A stretch of 55,162 nucleotides of DNA from an uncultured Eubacteriales bacterium (lineage in GTDB: Bacteria > Bacillota > Clostridia > TANB77 > CAG-508). Position 1 is the stretch's first letter, and each line of letters begins with the position of its first letter. The DNA lies in the NCBI GenBank assembly GCA_949840345.1, contig CATKWX010000009.1:1-55162 (forward strand), in the 5' to 3' direction. Shown here piece by piece: positions 25,990 to 35,980 of the stretch. The notes beneath the pieces were generated by a model, which ran no database searches, was not told where the DNA came from, and saw only the letters and a program-made list of their open reading frames with translations. Made by a program: the position numbers and the translations under genes.

Positions 25990-28548
25990 TTAATCATTTC
26001 GTATTCCATTAAATATAAGCATAGTCATAATCCATGCTCCCCAAAATTGAGGAGTTATTATAAATTGTAAAAATTGTAATGCTTCTGCTCTTGGTATTAT
26101 AAATATATTTAATGTTGATATTAACACTATTGAAGCAACAAGTCTGTTCTTTTTTAATAATTCAGGAATTTTAATTAGTGCATACCCTAAAATTAAACTA
26201 TAAGCAATTACTCCTATGTGTCCAAAATCAGTATATGTTTCTAGTATGTATGATGAGCCCCATCCATGTCCTTCTAGATAATCAGTTCTTTTCAAATATG
26301 ACAAAATGTGTGAGTAACTATTAGATTCTAATGCACGAGTTATATTATTTCCAGGAGGTAAATCCTCTATTCCAAATAGTTTTTGTGAAATCGTACTATA
26401 TTTAAAATAATCTATAAATCCTCCAAATGTATAATTATGATTAGATATATCCTTTATAGCACCCTTTGCTGTATATCCAATATTTAAAACATCATATGTT
26501 ACCCCTTGACTATAAAAGAAGTCTCCAAACAAGCCTATAAAATTATTGGTTGGTAATTCCTCGTCTACCCTTAAATAATTAAAAATAGATAAGCCAACAA
26601 TCGTTACTGGAACCATTATAATTAATATTCTTTTTTCTAGTTTTCCAATCCAACTACTTGTATTATCCAAATAGTCTCTAATAATAAAATAAGCAAATAT
26701 AAATAATGCAGATACAATAAGTGGTGTTCTTTGCCCTATTAAAAATGTTGGTAAATTATATAATAAAAACACTCCAAGTGGAATAATTACTTTCCTTTTC
26801 TTTGGCATGGTTGCTAAAAAAATACATAACAAGTTGTTTGACATTCCTGCCATAAATGTCATAATTGGATTGAATGAATTTTGATATGTTAGATAATATT
26901 CTACATATTCTCTTCCCTTCATATAAATAAGTTTGTCATATTCTGTTATAATTGAAAAGAATGAACATATAAAAAACAATATTAATGCAATATTTGCAAA
27001 CAATTCATTTTTATTGCGATCAATTTGTATATCTTCTTTACATTTACAACGTTTTTGTGCTATTCTTGCACCTATATATATCGATAATAAAGACATTATT
27101 AATAGTAAAAACACATTCTTATGTGAGTATACTGAAAATCTACTTATCCAATCCCTTCCTGTTAGAATACTTACAAGTGGCTTTGAAAGTAAAAAAGTAA
27201 AAAATACTATATTAAATATTATATAATATATGTTTTTCTTGAAATCTCTTTTTGAATATACAATATTTAATACAACTCCTATAATGGATGATGCTAACAA
27301 TATATATAATTGAGAGAATATGAATCCTACTATAAAAATCAATAAATTCACAATCCACCAGGAATCAATATTATTCTTTTCTGTTTTCATCTCCTTAACT
27401 CCTTTATATGTTCTCTCTGAATTATTATTGTCAAAAAATATATAAAAGTCTTTAATTTTATTAATATATTTTTCTTCCATTTCAAAATTATTATTATAAC
27501 TCTTTATTAGTTCATCAATTGCTTCTTCTACTGTATATGTTACTTCTCCAAAACCATCGTCATAGTTCCAGTATCCTTCTTCTAAATGATTTTTTCTAAA
27601 ATCATCATAATCAAATTGAAAATATTGTAATGGTTTTTTCATATAAGCAAAATCAAATGCTATACTTGAGTAATCTGTTATTAAGTATTTTGATTCTCTT
27701 AGTAGTTCTTGTATGCTTTTTTCGGTCTTATCAACTATTTTTATACTTTTACTCAATGATACAAATTTATCCTTATATTTCATCATGTTATCGTGTAAAC
27801 ATATATATGCATCTAAATTAGAATTTTCTAAAAAGTTTATTAATTTTCTGTTGTTTAATAACTCTTGTATTGTCTTATAATACTTAGAGTTTAAAAAGTT
27901 CTCTTCATTATTTTCAAATTCTTTTCTCCATGTAAACATTATTAATATTTTGTTATCGTTTTTAGATTCATCCCTTAATACATCATACCTACAAAATCCT
28001 GTTTTTTTAACTGATTCTTCTTTATACCCTAGTTCATTTATAACAAAATCATATTCTTTATTTCCGGCACAGCAAAACAAATCTACTTTACTTTCTTTTG
28101 GGAATAGGCACGGTACTTTATTTTGTGTTATTCCATGTTGTAAAAAGACTGACTTAAACCTATATATAAATGTTCCTTGTAAATTAAATACTATTTTAGG
28201 AAAAGGTAAACCTGAACCTATTTGCGAACTTATATATTTGGTTGCAGCAATCGTATATATATTGTGTTTGATTGTATTTCTATATAGTATGTTTTTAGGA
28301 TATTCTTTTAGTTTGTTATAATAAATTGAATCTTTTTTTATAACATAATATACATCTTTTTTCTTGTTATTTTCCATTAAATACTTAAAAAAAGCATATC
28401 CATTATCCTTTGCATCGTCACCATTTTCTGAAACTATCCAAATATCTTTTTTTATTATTCTTAATAACATACCTGGTATAAACGATATTGCAATAATAAT
28501 TAATTCTATTATATCCTCTAATTTTATTTTCTTTAATTTGCTAAACAT
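25990..28548 (-). CDS. Fusion: TagF/TagB-like glycerophosphotransferase plus Wzy-like polymerase
   Basis: One 852-residue open frame covering two usually separate proteins. Residues 1 to about 386: CDP-glycerol glycerophosphotransferase-like domain with WIVSENGDDAKDNGYAFFKY, FLQHGITQNKVP and the signature YLITDYSSIAFDFAYMKKPL. Residues 387-852: a membrane protein with about ten segments and the features of oligosaccharide repeat-unit polymerases (GQRTPLIVSALFIFAYF, GHGWGSSYILETYTDFGHIG). The junction is at Met387 (27388-27390). The DNA before it reads AAAGGAG, 8 bases, ATG, a textbook ribosome site, so the polymerase may also be made alone. The main start at 28548 has GGAGG at 4 bases. Confidence 0.8.
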   Translation of the reverse strand: MFSKLKKIKLEDIIELIIIAISFIPGMLLRIIKKDIWIVSENGDDAKDNGYAFFKYLMENNKKKDVYYVIKKDSIYYNKLKEYPKNILYRNTIKHNIYTIAATKYISSQIGSGLPFPKIVFNLQGTFIYRFKSVFLQHGITQNKVPCLFPKESKVDLFCCAGNKEYDFVINELGYKEESVKKTGFCRYDVLRDESKNDNKILIMFTWRKEFENNEENFLNSKYYKTIQELLNNRKLINFLENSNLDAYICLHDNMMKYKDKFVSLSKSIKIVDKTEKSIQELLRESKYLITDYSSIAFDFAYMKKPLQYFQFDYDDFRKNHLEEGYWNYDDGFGEVTYTVEEAIDELIKSYNNNFEMEEKYINKIKDFYIFFDNNNSERTYKGVKEMKTEKNNIDSWWIVNLLIFIVGFIFSQLYILLASSIIGVVLNIVYSKRDFKKNIYYIIFNIVFFTFLLSKPLVSILTGRDWISRFSVYSHKNVFLLLIMSLLSIYIGARIAQKRCKCKEDIQIDRNKNELFANIALILFFICSFFSIITEYDKLIYMKGREYVEYYLTYQNSFNPIMTFMAGMSNNLLCIFLATMPKKRKVIIPLGVFLLYNLPTFLIGQRTPLIVSALFIFAYFIIRDYLDNTSSWIGKLEKRILIIMVPVTIVGLSIFNYLRVDEELPTNNFIGLFGDFFYSQGVTYDVLNIGYTAKGAIKDISNHNYTFGGFIDYFKYSTISQKLFGIEDLPPGNNITRALESNSYSHILSYLKRTDYLEGHGWGSSYILETYTDFGHIGVIAYSLILGYALIKIPELLKKNRLVASIVLISTLNIFIIPRAEALQFLQFIITPQFWGAWIMTMLIFNGIRND

Positions 28549-28558
28549 TTTTCCTCCA

Positions 28559-29611
28559 TTATGCAAACAATTCTTCATAATTGTAATTATACAATAATTC
28601 TTTTGCTTTTTCAAAATATTGTTTATAATTTTCTTTATTTAATATATACTCTTCTGTTTTCATTTTCTCTGCTATATATTCATTAATTTTTTCTGAATAA
28701 TGTGTATAATCTTTATAATTATCTAAATTGCATATTATATTTTCATCTGCAAAAAATGAACTTAATTTTACATTTGGAAACTGCATAAAATATTCTGCTA
28801 CCATCTGCTGTGAATGTATTACTGCTTCTAAATCTCCTCTTCTATTAAAATAGTCGTAATATAAAATGCTGTATGGTGGAAAGAATATGTTAAACTCTAT
28901 ATCTGGATTTTCTTTAATATATTTTCCTATTTTCTCACAATTTATTTTTACATTTTGCTCATATATATCAATAGGTTTCTTTGTTTCAATGTCTGGTCTA
29001 ATATATTGTGACATCATTGCATCTTTTTCAAATACACATAGTTGGTACCATGCATATGTATCATCTGCATTTTGAAAATTATTTTCTATAGTACGTTTTA
29101 TATAAGGCATCGTATAATTAAACATTACTGTTTTATTTAGCAAATACTTAACATCTGTAAATATATTTTCATCATACAAATATTCAGGTATTTTACTAGG
29201 TATTTCAGCATTAGGGTCATCTATATAAGAACTTATATCACATCCATAAAATATCTTTTTTATTTTCACTTTATCATTTTTTAATGCTTCACTAAATAAT
29301 ATATCGTAATTTGGTATCCTTCCTCCTTGAAATGATAATTTTACAGTATCACATTGAAACAAATCGTTTAACTGACTAACTTTAAAGTTCTCTGTCATTG
29401 ATGAACCTGTTAAAATAGCATCATATGTTAAATTTTTAGCCACTCCTATATTTTGATATGCAGCTTCCTCTTGAACAAGTTTTATAGGATCTATTGGAGC
29501 ATGATAATGGTAAAAAGGATCTACTATTATAATTGTTAATATAAATCCAACTAGTAATAGAATCGATATTATAAAAAATGTTAAAATAAACTTGTTGTAT
29601 TCATTTTTCAT
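28559..29611 (-). CDS. SGNH-like membrane-anchored protein, copy 1 (MBOAT partner)
   Basis: A 350-residue protein with one N-terminal membrane segment (about 9-30) and a large outer domain. TYDAILTGSSMTENF (about 62-76) resembles the nucleophile block of SGNH/GDSL-type acyl enzymes, and LDNYKDYTHYSEK near the C-terminus offers the matching D-x-x-H. Proteins of this kind (DltD, AlgX or AlgJ-like) receive acyl groups from an MBOAT protein and place them on a glycan. It follows a close paralogue (29633-30706) and the MBOAT gene in one operon. The domain assignment is by motif and context and is moderately secure. Confidence 0.7.
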   Translation of the reverse strand: MKNEYNKFILTFFIISILLLVGFILTIIIVDPFYHYHAPIDPIKLVQEEAAYQNIGVAKNLTYDAILTGSSMTENFKVSQLNDLFQCDTVKLSFQGGRIPNYDILFSEALKNDKVKIKKIFYGCDISSYIDDPNAEIPSKIPEYLYDENIFTDVKYLLNKTVMFNYTMPYIKRTIENNFQNADDTYAWYQLCVFEKDAMMSQYIRPDIETKKPIDIYEQNVKINCEKIGKYIKENPDIEFNIFFPPYSILYYDYFNRRGDLEAVIHSQQMVAEYFMQFPNVKLSSFFADENIICNLDNYKDYTHYSEKINEYIAEKMKTEEYILNKENYKQYFEKAKELLYNYNYEELFA

Positions 29612-29632
29612 TAAATTTCCTCCATAAATACT

Positions 29633-30706
29633 TTATAAGAATAATTGTTCATAGTCATAATTATATAACAACTTCTTTGCTTCTTCAAAATATTGTTTAT
29701 AATTTTCTTTATTTAATATATACTCTTCTGTTTTCATTTTTTCTGCTATATATTCATTAATTCTTTCTGAATAATGTGTATAATCTTTATAATTATCTAA
29801 GTTGCATATTATATTTTCATCTGCAAAAAATGAACTTAACTTTACATTTGAAAATTGCAATAAATATTCTGCTACCATTTCTTGAGAATATAGTAATGCC
29901 TCTAGTTCCCCTCTTCTATTAAAATCATCATAATATAAAATGCTGTATGGTGGAAAGAATATGTTAAATTCTATTTCAGGATTTTCTTTGATATATTTCC
30001 CTATTCTTTCACAGTTTAATTTTACATTTTCTTCATGTATATCAATAGATTTCTTTTCCTCAATATCTGGTCTAATATATTCTGACAATACTGTTGATTT
30101 ACTAAAGTCATACCACATGTACCACATATAAGCATAATCTATATCCGGAACTTTGTTTTCTATACTTGTTTTTAGATGTGGTAAAGCATTTTCAAACATT
30201 ACTGTTTTATTTAATACATATTTAACATCTGTAAATATGTTATTATCATACAAGTATTCAGGTATTTTATTAGGTATTTCTGCATCCGGATTTTCAATAT
30301 AAGCAATTATATCACATCCATAAAATATTTTCTTTATTTTTACTTTATTATTATTTAATGCTTCATTAAATAATATTTCATAATGGTATATTCTGCCTCT
30401 AGGATAAGAAAGCTTTATCGCATCGCAATCGAATAATTGATTAATCTGACTTATTCTAAAATTTTCTGTCATCGATGAGCCTGTTAAAATAGTATCATAT
30501 GTTAAATTTTTTGCCATCCCCACATTATAATATACTTGTTTTTGTAATTCGGGTATTAGCGCTATTGGTTTTATTGGTTCATGATAATGACAAAAAGGAT
30601 CTATATAAATGATTGTTGTCATAAATAGAAATATTAAAATAAATGATAATATAAAAAATATTAAAATAAATCTATTATATTCATTCTTTAATCTTTTACC
30701 TTTCAT
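29633..30706 (-). CDS. SGNH-like membrane-anchored protein, copy 2 (MBOAT partner)
   Basis: A 357-residue paralogue of the next gene downstream. The two align end to end, with the same membrane anchor, the TYDTILTGSSMTENF block, FNIFFPPYSILYYDDFNRRG and the YKDYTHYSERINEYIAEKMK ending. The central region (about 160-210) has diverged most. The start at 30706 has GGAG at 9 bases. It lies 20 bases after the MBOAT gene. A tandem duplication with a split in specificity, such as two acylation sites or two sugars, is the simplest reading. Confidence 0.7.
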   Translation of the reverse strand: MKGKRLKNEYNRFILIFFILSFILIFLFMTTIIYIDPFCHYHEPIKPIALIPELQKQVYYNVGMAKNLTYDTILTGSSMTENFRISQINQLFDCDAIKLSYPRGRIYHYEILFNEALNNNKVKIKKIFYGCDIIAYIENPDAEIPNKIPEYLYDNNIFTDVKYVLNKTVMFENALPHLKTSIENKVPDIDYAYMWYMWYDFSKSTVLSEYIRPDIEEKKSIDIHEENVKLNCERIGKYIKENPEIEFNIFFPPYSILYYDDFNRRGELEALLYSQEMVAEYLLQFSNVKLSSFFADENIICNLDNYKDYTHYSERINEYIAEKMKTEEYILNKENYKQYFEEAKKLLYNYDYEQLFL

Positions 30707-30726
30707 CTAATTATACTCCTGTCATA

Positions 30727-32193
30727 TTAAAAATTAAAATATAAAAATGTACTTACACCAGATAAAGAAGTTATAGATGCAACTAGTAATACTGCTGAAA
30801 CAACTGCTGTTCTTATATTTGGCTTAAATTCTTCTACTCTTTGGCTAGTATTTTTCATACGTAATATGGCAAAAAATGCAAATGCAAAGAATAACAATAA
30901 ATATAAATTTCCGTAATTTGTAGCAATCCATGTTTTTCTATTAAACATTTCAGCTATCCAATTAAATTCTGGAATTGCAAAGGCTGATGATATATCTGTA
31001 GCAATTGGTCCAAAATTAAGTTTTAATATATGTTTTATGATATTTACTGCATCTGAAATTGAATCTGCCCTAAAAATTATCCATGTAATATTTATAAATG
31101 TAAACGTTGTAAGCCATTCGAACACCGAACATTTTTTTGTACGACGTGTTTCAAATACTCTATTTATAATGGATGCTAGTCCATGCAACATTCCCCATAA
31201 TATAAATGTAAAATTTGCGCCATGCCATATTCCACTTGCTAAAAATACTAAAAATATGTTTACGTATGTTCTTATTTTTCCTTTTCTATTTCCACCTAAT
31301 GGTATGTATATATATGTTGTAAAAAATCTTGTTAATGTAATATGCCATCTTTTCCAAAACTCAACTACAGAATATGATTTGTATGGCGAATCAAAGTTAA
31401 TTGGTAGTTTTATATTAAACATATATCCTAGTCCTAATGCCATATCACAATATCCACTAAAGTCAAAATATATTTGGAAAGTATATGATAACATTCCTAT
31501 TATTAAGTTTGTTGTATTTGCATCATTAGGATTAGCAAAAACATAATTTGCAGCAATTGCAAAAACATCTGCTATTAATACTTTCTTAGCTAATCCAAAT
31601 GAAAATGCCATTAAACCTTTACTGAAATTTTCTGAATTAAACTTTTTATTTTTTTCATCTTCAAATTGTGGTATCATTTCTGAATATAATGTTATTGGTC
31701 CAGCTATTAATTGCGGAAAGAAGGTAACAAATAGTGAATAATCTAGTAACGTATAATCTTTAACTTGTTTTTTATATGAATCTATTACATATGCCAACTG
31801 TTGGAAAGTAAAGAAACTTATTCCCAATGGAAGCATTACGTTAATTAAATTAAAATTAGATGAAGCCATGCTATTTATTATACCTATTAAGAAATCGTAA
31901 TATTTATAATAAAATATCATACCTAAATTAAATGCGAGCCCTGCTAATAATACTAATAATCTTAGCTTTTTTCCCTCTATTTTTCTAAATATTCTATTAA
32001 TTAGATAGTTCGCTAAGATACTTACTACTATAATGTACAAATATTTTATATTGAAATATGCATAGAAATATAGAGAAGCTATTACTAGTATCAATTTAGC
32101 TATCTCATATTTCTTTAACTTATTAAATCCAAAATATAATAATAATGTTATTGGCAAAAATACTAAAATAAATATATATGAATTAAATAACAT
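30727..32193 (-). CDS. MBOAT family O-acyltransferase (AlgI/DltB-like)
   Basis: A 488-residue polytopic protein that would carry acyl groups across the membrane to a surface glycan. It shows LFNSYIFILVFLPITLLLYF at the N-terminus, the LPLGISFFTFQQLAYVIDSY block, SPYKSYSVVEFWKRWHITLT, FFTTYIYIPLGGNRKG, and ASGIWHGANFTFILWGMLHG with the conserved catalytic His (about 340). I use the ATG at 32193 (AGGAG at 9 bases). The longer frame overlaps the upstream glycosyltransferase gene and lacks a site. Two SGNH-like genes follow directly, the classic MBOAT plus acyl-acceptor arrangement. Confidence 0.92.
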   Translation of the reverse strand: MLFNSYIFILVFLPITLLLYFGFNKLKKYEIAKLILVIASLYFYAYFNIKYLYIIVVSILANYLINRIFRKIEGKKLRLLVLLAGLAFNLGMIFYYKYYDFLIGIINSMASSNFNLINVMLPLGISFFTFQQLAYVIDSYKKQVKDYTLLDYSLFVTFFPQLIAGPITLYSEMIPQFEDEKNKKFNSENFSKGLMAFSFGLAKKVLIADVFAIAANYVFANPNDANTTNLIIGMLSYTFQIYFDFSGYCDMALGLGYMFNIKLPINFDSPYKSYSVVEFWKRWHITLTRFFTTYIYIPLGGNRKGKIRTYVNIFLVFLASGIWHGANFTFILWGMLHGLASIINRVFETRRTKKCSVFEWLTTFTFINITWIIFRADSISDAVNIIKHILKLNFGPIATDISSAFAIPEFNWIAEMFNRKTWIATNYGNLYLLLFFAFAFFAILRMKNTSQRVEEFKPNIRTAVVSAVLLVASITSLSGVSTFLYFNF

Positions 32194-32198
32194 GTTTT

Positions 32199-33170
32199 TT
32201 ACTCCTTTAATAATACTTCTTGTAATTTTATATATAATTTTAATGGAAATATTATTTTCATTAAAGCACATCTTAAAAATATTCTTTTTCTTAATGGAAA
32301 ATTTTTTAAGATTAATTTTATGTCTTGTCCATTTAAACTAATTTTACAATTTTCTATATTTTCTATAATTTCTTTATTTGAATAGTTATTTTTTACTAAA
32401 CTATATGTTTTGCTATATAATAAATGTTCAACCATTCTTTGTAGAATTGCTTCTTTATTTCCATCTATAATATTTTCGCAAAATTTATTATATGTTATAT
32501 CATAAAAAGATAAATCTTCTAACCTGTTATTTGAAGCTGAATTTTTCCTTTGATAATAATTATATATACACTCATTTATATACACTACTCTATTGGCCCA
32601 ATATGCAGCAACGGGAATAACTGGTAATTCTTCACAATTTTTTATTCCTTCTGGATATTTTAAATTATGTTCAACAAAAATTGATTTTTTAATTAATTTT
32701 GCACTAGATGTTATTGGCATATACGCAATACAAGTATCTTTATCTACAATAGAATTATTGAATAATTCATTATATTTTATTTCTATTTTCTTCTCACTAT
32801 CATTTGTCATATAATAGCCTGCAACTACATAATCTGCATCATATTCCTTTTGACAATCCATTAATTTTTTTATAGCATCATTTTCATACCAATCATCCGG
32901 ATCACAAAACATTATATACTCTGATTCTGCAATTTCAATTCCTCTATTTCTTGAAAATGATACTCCTCTATTAACCTCATTTTCTTCTAAAAAAATATTA
33001 TCATATTCCTCAACATATTGCTGTATAATCTCTTTTGATTTATCCGTTGAACAATCATCAACTACTATTATTTCATCTACTTTATATTCTTGGTTTAGTA
33101 ATGCATCTAAACATCTCTGTATATATTTTTCTGAATTATAATTAGGTATTATTACAGATACTTGTTTCAT
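32199..33170 (-). CDS. Family 2 glycosyltransferase
   Basis: A 323-residue cytoplasmic GT-A enzyme. It opens with VSVIIPNYNSEKYIQRCLDA, has the nucleotide-sugar site EIIVVDDCSTDKS (about 34-46), GVSFSRNRGIEIAESEYIMF, and the metal-binding DPDD within MFCDPDDWYEND (about 91-102). The C-terminus is helical and basic and may touch the membrane. The stop codon of the upstream glycosyltransferase overlaps this start (TAATG), so translation is probably coupled. The donor sugar is not evident. Confidence 0.9.
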   Translation of the reverse strand: MKQVSVIIPNYNSEKYIQRCLDALLNQEYKVDEIIVVDDCSTDKSKEIIQQYVEEYDNIFLEENEVNRGVSFSRNRGIEIAESEYIMFCDPDDWYENDAIKKLMDCQKEYDADYVVAGYYMTNDSEKKIEIKYNELFNNSIVDKDTCIAYMPITSSAKLIKKSIFVEHNLKYPEGIKNCEELPVIPVAAYWANRVVYINECIYNYYQRKNSASNNRLEDLSFYDITYNKFCENIIDGNKEAILQRMVEHLLYSKTYSLVKNNYSNKEIIENIENCKISLNGQDIKLILKNFPLRKRIFLRCALMKIIFPLKLYIKLQEVLLKE

Positions 33171-34171
33171 TATTTCTTCTCCTTTTTTATAAAGAGTGCT
33201 TTTATTATTCCAACTACCGTTCCAATTCCATAGCTTAAATGCAATATTAAGAAAATAAAAGGTAGTAATAAATATGTTATACTAAATTTATTTTTTATTG
33301 TTATAAGAATTAAATTTAGTATATTAAATAATAAATAGGCACCTGCCAATAAATAGAAGAATATTGGGAATCCTATACAACTCATTATTATTGAAAATAA
33401 TATTCCAATAACAAATAGAAATGGTATAAAATGATAAATAGAAAAGCATTTAGGGCAGTACTTTAATGTTATACCTATCCATTTTCCATTACCATATTTC
33501 TGCTTTATCATTCCCTTTAAGTCACTTCTGGCAAATCTATATGATTTTATGTTAGGTGAAAGTAAAAATTTGTATCCTTTCTGTTTCATTCTATAATGCA
33601 TTTCATTATCTTCTGTTCTAGCAAGATTTTCATTATATAACCCTACATCATCAAACACCTTTTTCCTATACATTGCAAAAGCTAATGTACTTACATATTC
33701 TTTTTCTTCTTTCCTTCTAAAATCTGCTATTCCACATCCAAAAATAGATTCCTCTGCAATTAGTAATAACTTTTCTTTCCAATTATTAGTTTGCGTTACA
33801 CTTATACATTTGCCTCCAACAATATTTTCTCCATTTTGAATTTCCATGACATTATTAGATATGAAATTTTCGTCAAAAAACGTATGCGCATCTACTCTTA
33901 TTATAGCCTCTCCCGTTACTTCTTTTAGTGCTACATTCCAGCCTCTTGGTAATGTTTTGCCCTTATTCTCTAATATCTTAATATCTTTAAATTCAGATTT
34001 GTTTTGCTCTGAAAATTCCTCCATAATTTGCTTTGTTCGATCTTCTGACATTCCATCTACTAATATAACTTCTATATCTTTATGTGGATAGTTTTGTTTT
34101 TTTAGTGAATTTAAACTTTTATCTAAAAATTTCTCAGCATTATATGCTATTATTATAAATGATACTAACAC
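33170..34171 (-). CDS. Family 2 glycosyltransferase with C-terminal membrane segments
   Basis: A 333-residue enzyme. The GT-A part shows SFIIIAYNAEKFLDKSLNSL, VILVDGMSEDRT, the acceptor-side PRGWNVALKEVTGEAIIRVD and ARTEDNEMHYRMKQKG (E-D base region). From about residue 240 three hydrophobic segments follow, as in the succinoglycan or ExoA-type branch. The start is GTG at 34171 with GGAG at 9 bases; no better ATG exists. It is the promoter-proximal gene after the LCP gene and terminator region. Confidence 0.88.
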   Translation of the reverse strand: MLVSFIIIAYNAEKFLDKSLNSLKKQNYPHKDIEVILVDGMSEDRTKQIMEEFSEQNKSEFKDIKILENKGKTLPRGWNVALKEVTGEAIIRVDAHTFFDENFISNNVMEIQNGENIVGGKCISVTQTNNWKEKLLLIAEESIFGCGIADFRRKEEKEYVSTLAFAMYRKKVFDDVGLYNENLARTEDNEMHYRMKQKGYKFLLSPNIKSYRFARSDLKGMIKQKYGNGKWIGITLKYCPKCFSIYHFIPFLFVIGILFSIIMSCIGFPIFFYLLAGAYLLFNILNLILITIKNKFSITYLLLPFIFLILHLSYGIGTVVGIIKALFIKKEKK

Positions 34172-34337
34172 TCCTTTATTCTCCTTGTTTCTGACAAAAT
34201 ATTTTCAGTTTAAACTATATCATTTATCAGTCTTTTATGCAAGCTATTTTTTTAAATACTTTTTCCATTTTTCTATAAATAAAACTTTGCCACTTAATAT
34301 TATTTCTCTTGAAAGTCTTTCAACTTTTCCTATATAT

Positions 34338-34380
34338 TAAAATAGGCATTATACATAAAATATGTACATGCCTATTTATA
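34338..34380 (-). terminator. Terminator after the LCP gene
   Basis: AAATAGGCAT and ATGCCTATTT pair around an 18-base loop, followed on the minus strand by TAATATATA, 9 bases past the LCP stop codon. The 217-base gap 34172-34388 holds nothing else that I can identify. It splits the locus into at least two transcription units. Confidence 0.65.
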
Positions 34381-34388
34381 TTCTTATT

Positions 34389-35888
34389 CTATTCCTTCAT
34401 TACATCTTCTATAGCTGCTTTAGCATCATTTACTGATTTTTGGTCAGGTATTGTAACGTATAATTGTTGACTTCCCATAGAATAAGTTGATCTTGTTGCT
34501 GGTGTACCAGTTAATGAAATTGTCTTTATCGTCCAGTTTGGCATATCTTCTAATTGTTTCTTTACTATAGCACTAATTTCTTTCTGGTCTATATTAGTAT
34601 TAAAACTTCCTGATAATGAGTTAAGTATACTGTTATATTTTGTTAATATAGTAGTACTTTTTGAAACTTTATTTATTATACCTTCTATTACTTTTTGTTG
34701 ATTTTTTATTCTTTGGTTATCCCCATCTGTAAATGAATTTCTTTCCCTACTAAATGCTAATGCTGCTTCTCCAGATATATGATTGTTTCCTTTATTGAAT
34801 CTATAAACTTGCTTATATTCCCAAGGATCATTTACAGTAAACGCATAATCTGAATTTACATCAATACCACCCAAGGTATCAATAAGTTTAACTAAGGTTG
34901 TAAAATTTACTCTTACATAATAATTAATATCTATTCCTAAAAGGTCCTCAACTGTAGTAACGGTTTCTGTTATTCCATAAATTCCAGAATGTGTTAACTT
35001 ATCTTTTGCTTTTTTAGAATGTAGTGTTACATAATAATCTCTCGGTATAGATGTAAGTAATATTTCATGTGTATCTAAATTTACTGTAATCAAAACATTA
35101 GCATCAGTTCTTGCGACTTTATTAATATTTCCAAAAACGTCTATTCCACTAACATATATATTAAATGATCCGTTTTTTATATTATATTTCGTATTTTCAT
35201 CTTCTATTTTTGCTTCTGTTTCTATTTTATGAGCTTCTGTTGCTATGATTTTAGTGTTTTCCTTAAAGTTTTCAATTTCTTCTGACAATATTCCATATTG
35301 AAATGAACTTATAAGAATTGCATCTATTTTGTTATCTAATAAATCATTACCTAATTTTAGGATATCATCACTTACTATTATTTCGTTTTTTACTTTATCT
35401 TGTATCTTTATTTTTACATCTTCCTCTAATTGAAATGCATATATATTCTTGTCTTTTACATCTTCAATTTTATTATAAGGAGAATTATTATTTACTACTA
35501 CATAATAATGTTCTTCTTCTGCTATTTCTCCGAGCATTTCCTTTAGCCAATCCATTGTAATATCTATATAATGAGTTGCAAAAATATAACCCACAGATAT
35601 AACAACTATTATAAGTAAACATAAAATATTTAATTTTAGCGTTTTGTGTTTTTTAGTTAATCCTATTATTAATAATATAGCAAATATAATTATAGCTGTT
35701 GTGAATATTGCTATGTAAGACATTGGTAACATATTAGTTTTAATAACTGAAGTATAAAACTTAACATTTATCACAATAAAGGCTATTGCTATTATTATAA
35801 ATGCTACACGCAATTTATTTGATTTTACTCTTTTATTGTTTGATTCCTTTTTTCTATTTACATTACTATTTGATAAATGTTTTCCCAT
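34389..35888 (-). CDS. LytR-CpsA-Psr (LCP) family glycopolymer ligase
   Basis: A 499-residue membrane protein that would transfer the finished polymer from undecaprenyl diphosphate to peptidoglycan. Three N-terminal membrane segments (about 27-45, 55-77, 88-106) precede an accessory region and the LCP core: DANVLITVNLDTHEILLTSI, PRDYYVTLHSK with the phosphate-contacting Arg, KLTHSGIYGITETVTTVEDL, DTLGGIDVNSDYAF, and GEAALAFSRERNSFTDGDNQ (Arg-rich site). The start at 35888 has AGGAG at 8 bases. It matches an LCP protein of the larger Clostridial type with three membrane segments. Confidence 0.92.
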   Translation of the reverse strand: MGKHLSNSNVNRKKESNNKRVKSNKLRVAFIIIAIAFIVINVKFYTSVIKTNMLPMSYIAIFTTAIIIFAILLIIGLTKKHKTLKLNILCLLIIVVISVGYIFATHYIDITMDWLKEMLGEIAEEEHYYVVVNNNSPYNKIEDVKDKNIYAFQLEEDVKIKIQDKVKNEIIVSDDILKLGNDLLDNKIDAILISSFQYGILSEEIENFKENTKIIATEAHKIETEAKIEDENTKYNIKNGSFNIYVSGIDVFGNINKVARTDANVLITVNLDTHEILLTSIPRDYYVTLHSKKAKDKLTHSGIYGITETVTTVEDLLGIDINYYVRVNFTTLVKLIDTLGGIDVNSDYAFTVNDPWEYKQVYRFNKGNNHISGEAALAFSRERNSFTDGDNQRIKNQQKVIEGIINKVSKSTTILTKYNSILNSLSGSFNTNIDQKEISAIVKKQLEDMPNWTIKTISLTGTPATRSTYSMGSQQLYVTIPDQKSVNDAKAAIEDVMKE

Positions 35889-35980
35889 TGATTTTGCTCC
35901 TTTACTTTATCTTTTAATAAAATTGCTGGTATATTTTTTTACAATTAAACTTTACATATAAATTATTAATTACTAAAAAA

